Shown here: positions 6,330 to 8,323 of the stretch, piece after piece
How the letters are laid out: the number at the start of each line of letters is the position of its first letter
Numbering within the stretch: the stretch's first letter is position 1
NCBI GenBank assembly: GCA_947374485.1
Contig: CANCCF010000181.1
Span: 1 to 8,323 of the forward strand
DNA from: Comamonadaceae bacterium
Lineage (GTDB): Bacteria > Pseudomonadota > Gammaproteobacteria > Burkholderiales > Burkholderiaceae_C
Length of the DNA stretch: 8,323 bases
Direction: 5' to 3'
Notes under the pieces: model-generated
Told to the model about the DNA's origin: nothing
Databases searched by the model: none
What the model saw: only the letters and a program-made list of their open reading frames with translations
Position numbers and translations under genes: made by a program

Positions 6330-6590
6330 ATGTCCTTTCTCTCTTTCCTGCTGGGCGAAAAAAAGAAGACGGCCGGCGTGGCCAAGGAGCGGCTGCAAAT
6401 CATCCTGGCGCATGAGCGCAGCGGGCGCAGTGCGGCCACGCCGAATTACCTGCCCGATCTGCAACGCGACCTGGTGGCGGTGATCAGCAAGTACATCAAG
6501 ATCAACCCGGACGACATCAAGGTGCACCTGGAGCGTCAGGACAACCTGGAAGTGCTGGAAGTGAAGATTGAGTTGCCCGACGCCCGCTGA
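6330..6590 (+). CDS. minE: Cell division topological specificity factor MinE
   Basis: 86 residues, typical length. The N-terminal membrane-binding stretch is SFLSFLLG (2-9). The anti-MinCD helix that contacts MinD and triggers its ATPase is KERLQIILAHERSG (19-32). The C-terminal topological-specificity/dimer domain runs from about 38 to 84 (YLPDLQRDLVAVISKYI and the final VLEVKIELP strand). The start is supported by GGGGGA about 9 bases upstream, inside the end of minD. It is last in the operon and converges, 11 bases later, on the HD-GYP regulator gene. No terminator hairpin was found between the two stops. Confidence 0.97.
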   Translation: MSFLSFLLGEKKKTAGVAKERLQIILAHERSGRSAATPNYLPDLQRDLVAVISKYIKINPDDIKVHLERQDNLEVLEVKIELPDAR

Positions 6591-6601
6591 GGGCCAGCCC
6601 A

Positions 6602-7756
6602 TCAAGCAGGGGCGGTGACCAGATCGATTTGTCGGCGTTTGACGTCCATGTCGGCATCGCTGTCTGCATAGCGCAGGGCAATTGCCCTGATTTCGTCCTG
6701 AATGGATAAAAACGCATCCACCATGTCGGGATCAAAGTGCGTGCCCCGTCCATCCTGGATGATGGCAATGGCCTTCTCATGCGGCATGCTGTCTTTGTAG
6801 ACGCGCCGGCTGATAAGGGCGTCATACACATCGGCCACCGCCATCACCCGGGCTGACACGGGAATCGATTCGCCCTGCAGCCCCAGGGGATAGCCCGAAC
6901 CATCCCACTTTTCCTGGTGACCATAGGCGATTTCCTTGGCCAGGGACAAGAAATCCACTTTCAGTCCCAGCGAATTCTCTGCCGCCTGGATGGCATCGCG
7001 CCCCAGTGTGGTGTGGGTCTTCATGATCTCGAATTCGGACGGGTCGAAGCGCCCGGGCTTAAGCAGAATCCGGTCCGGTATACCCACTTTGCCGATGTCG
7101 TGCAGGGGCGCTGATTTGAAAATCATCTCGATCATGCTGTCGGTCAAAAAGCTGCAAAAGCGGGGATGGCTTTTGAGTTTACTGGTGAGTGCCTTGACGT
7201 AGAACTGTGTTCTGCGGATATGGTTGCCAGTGTCAGAGTCCCGGGTTTCCGCCAGCGAGGCCATGGCCTGTATGGTGACGTCCTGGATGGCGGTGAGTTC
7301 ACGGGTGCGGCGCGCGACCTCGTCTTCCAGGTAGGCAGTCTTGTCGGTTAAAAAATCGGCGTGCGCCTTGGCCACCAGGTGGGTTTTGACCCGGGCTTCC
7401 AGAATGGGCGGGCTGATGGGTTTGGTGATGTAGTCGGAGGCACCCAGACTCAAACCCTTGCGCTCGTCTTCCACCTCGGATTTGGCGGTGAGAAAAATGA
7501 TAGGGATGTGCGCACTCAAGGGGTTGTTGCGCAGTTGCTGGCAGACCTCGTAGCCATCCATGACCGGCATCATGACGTCCAGCAAAATAAGGTCTGGCGG
7601 TGTTTCCGAGAGGGCAATCTTGAGTGCCTTTTCACCGCTGATGGCCACCCGCACCCGGTAGTCTCTTTTCAGCAGGTTGCTGACCAGGGTGAGGTTGTCG
7701 GGCGTGTCGTCCACCACCAGTATGGTGGGCTTTTCACCGGTGTCAAAGCTACTCAT
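6602..7756 (-). CDS. REC/HD-GYP response regulator (RpfG-like c-di-GMP phosphodiesterase)
   Basis: 384 residues. The receiver domain (about 11-125) has acidic D16/D17, phospho-acceptor D60 in LILLDVMMPVMDGYE, T90 and K112. A helical linker (about 126-165; YLEDEVARRTREL) follows. The HD-GYP domain (about 166-355) has H179, the HD pair H219-D220 in LHDIGKVGIP, H248, the DGSGYP signature ending at 290, and AVADVYDAL (306-314). Phosphorylation should control hydrolysis of cyclic-di-GMP. The usual HHE triad before DGxGYP reads H280-Q281-E282, so one predicted metal-ligand histidine is replaced. The ATG at 7756 is chosen because AAAGG lies about 8 bases upstream and the receiver starts right after it; the longer open frame to 7864 has no protein-like content. 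No partner kinase is in the window. Confidence 0.93.
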   Translation of the reverse strand: MSSFDTGEKPTILVVDDTPDNLTLVSNLLKRDYRVRVAISGEKALKIALSETPPDLILLDVMMPVMDGYEVCQQLRNNPLSAHIPIIFLTAKSEVEDERKGLSLGASDYITKPISPPILEARVKTHLVAKAHADFLTDKTAYLEDEVARRTRELTAIQDVTIQAMASLAETRDSDTGNHIRRTQFYVKALTSKLKSHPRFCSFLTDSMIEMIFKSAPLHDIGKVGIPDRILLKPGRFDPSEFEIMKTHTTLGRDAIQAAENSLGLKVDFLSLAKEIAYGHQEKWDGSGYPLGLQGESIPVSARVMAVADVYDALISRRVYKDSMPHEKAIAIIQDGRGTHFDPDMVDAFLSIQDEIRAIALRYADSDADMDVKRRQIDLVTAPA

Positions 7757-7831
7757 GGCTAAACCTTTATGTCGTGATGGGCGCGCGGGTGCGGCGCTTT
7801 CTCTCCCGGTTCCTTCACATATCTGAAAAAG

Positions 7832-7860
7832 ATTATTAGCTTGCAGCCTGGCTTGGGCAA
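7832..7860 (-). promoter_or_regulatory. Candidate sigma70 promoter of the HD-GYP regulator
   Basis: On the minus strand TTGCCC (7860-7855, 4 of 6 to TTGACA) is separated by exactly 17 bases from AATAAT (7837-7832, 5 of 6 to TATAAT). Transcription would start near 7825, giving a leader of about 70 bases before the ATG at 7756. Confidence 0.45.
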
Positions 7861-7862
7861 TC

Positions 7863-7888
7863 AATTTGTGTTTTTAATCACACAAATT
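7863..7888. repeat. AT-rich 9-bp inverted repeat between the phosphoesterase and HD-GYP genes
   Basis: AATTTGTGT (7863-7871) is the exact reverse complement of ACACAAATT (7880-7888), with an 8-base loop. It sits 18 bases after the phosphoesterase stop and directly upstream of the candidate promoter's -35. The stem is too AT-rich and lacks a following U run, so a transcription-factor operator is as likely as a terminator. Confidence 0.5.
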
Positions 7889-7906
7889 TACGGGAACTTG
7901 GCAGCC

Positions 7907-8323
7907 TTAGCCGGGTGCGCGCACCAGACGCAGCCGCGTGATTTCGGACGGCGCGCCGAAGCGCTTGGGTGGGCCCCAGTAGCCGGTGCCGCGGCTGGTG
8001 TAAATCCACATGCTTTGCAGCTTGTGCAACCCGGCGGTGAAGGGCTGTTGAAAACGCACAAAGTGACCCCACGGCCAGAACTGGCCACCATGTGTATGGC
8101 CGGAGAGTTGCAGGTCATAGCCTGCGGTGGCTGCAGCCGTGGCGCTACGCGGCTGGTGTGCCAGCAGCAGTTTGAACCCGGCCGGTGCACCGTCCAGAGC
8201 CAGTTGGGGGTCGCTTTGGTGGCTGGCATCGAAGTGGTGCGCGTGAAAATCGGTCACACCGGCCACCACCACACGGGCAGGCACCGCGTGGGGTACGTTC
8301 TGGCCATGCTCCAGCACCACGTG
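7907..8323 (-). CDS. Calcineurin-like metallophosphoesterase, C-terminal part (cut by window edge)
   Basis: 138 codons plus TAA are visible, open to the window edge. The sequence has VVVAGVTDFHAHH, then KLLLAHQPR (a conserved metal-binding His), then DLQLSGHTHGGQFWPW, the GHTH metal-binding motif of calcineurin-like phosphoesterases. It ends with YTSRGTGYWGPPKRFGAPSEITRLRL. This order matches the C-terminal half of the YkuE/YaeI-like membrane-associated phosphoesterase group, some members of which act on phospholipid or lipid A intermediates. The N-terminal D-x-H and GNHD motifs would lie outside the window. The substrate cannot be told from this part. It lies upstream of the HD-GYP gene on the same strand, with about 150 bases between, which argues for separate transcription. 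Confidence 0.9.
   Translation of the reverse strand, partial: HVVLEHGQNVPHAVPARVVVAGVTDFHAHHFDASHQSDPQLALDGAPAGFKLLLAHQPRSATAAATAGYDLQLSGHTHGGQFWPWGHFVRFQQPFTAGLHKLQSMWIYTSRGTGYWGPPKRFGAPSEITRLRLVRAPG

Noticed and set aside
6591..6601. Terminator between minE and the HD-GYP gene
   Set aside because: Only 11 bases separate the stops and no stable hairpin with a U run was found there.
1..8323. Mobile element, CRISPR array, tRNA/rRNA or phage content
   Set aside because: No repeats with regular spacers, transposase motifs, terminal inverted repeats or tRNA-like arms were seen; the gene set is ordinary chromosomal.

Overview
The window looks like chromosomal DNA of a betaproteobacterium, most likely Burkholderiales/Comamonadaceae (a Rhodoferax- or Polaromonas-like organism). 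This rests on high GC with strong third-position G/C, the character of the MinD and RdgC sequences, and a DUF2189-DUF2788 pair. The placement is by recall of protein families, not by a search. Nothing in the window looks mobile: no transposase, integrase, tRNA, CRISPR array or phage gene was seen.

Layout. Bases 1-283 (minus) hold the N-terminal part of rdgC, cut by the window edge. Divergent from it is a small secreted Spy/CpxP-like protein (474-992, plus). A translationally coupled pair of membrane proteins follows (DUF2189, 1047-1895; DUF2788, 1895-2104). These meet, with interlocked stop codons, a minus-strand pair: a GGDEF diguanylate cyclase (2699-4252) and an NnrU-family membrane protein downstream of it (2101-2676). 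After a 442-base gene-free gap comes the complete division-site operon minC-minD-minE (4695-6590, plus). It converges on a REC/HD-GYP response regulator (6602-7756, minus). The window ends inside a calcineurin-like metallophosphoesterase (7907-8323, minus).

The most notable object is the gap between the diguanylate cyclase and minC (4253-4694). It carries one perfect DnaA box (TTATCCACA), two one-mismatch boxes and one weaker box within about 155 bases. Next come a G-rich spacer, a run of CTA trinucleotides (TAG repeats on the minus strand, a DnaA-trio), and a strongly AT-rich tract containing an 18-base palindrome. This order (boxes, spacer, trio, AT-rich) is that of a bacterial chromosomal unwinding region, so I propose it as a replication origin, or an origin-like DnaA-binding locus. 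The usual neighbours dnaA, dnaN and rpmH are not in the window. The genes immediately on each side (diguanylate cyclase/NnrU to the left, minCDE to the right) are transcribed away from it, as expected beside an origin.

Working together: MinCDE places the division septum. The diguanylate cyclase and the HD-GYP protein would make and break cyclic-di-GMP, and they bracket the origin/min locus. A link between c-di-GMP, replication start and division here is only suggested by position.
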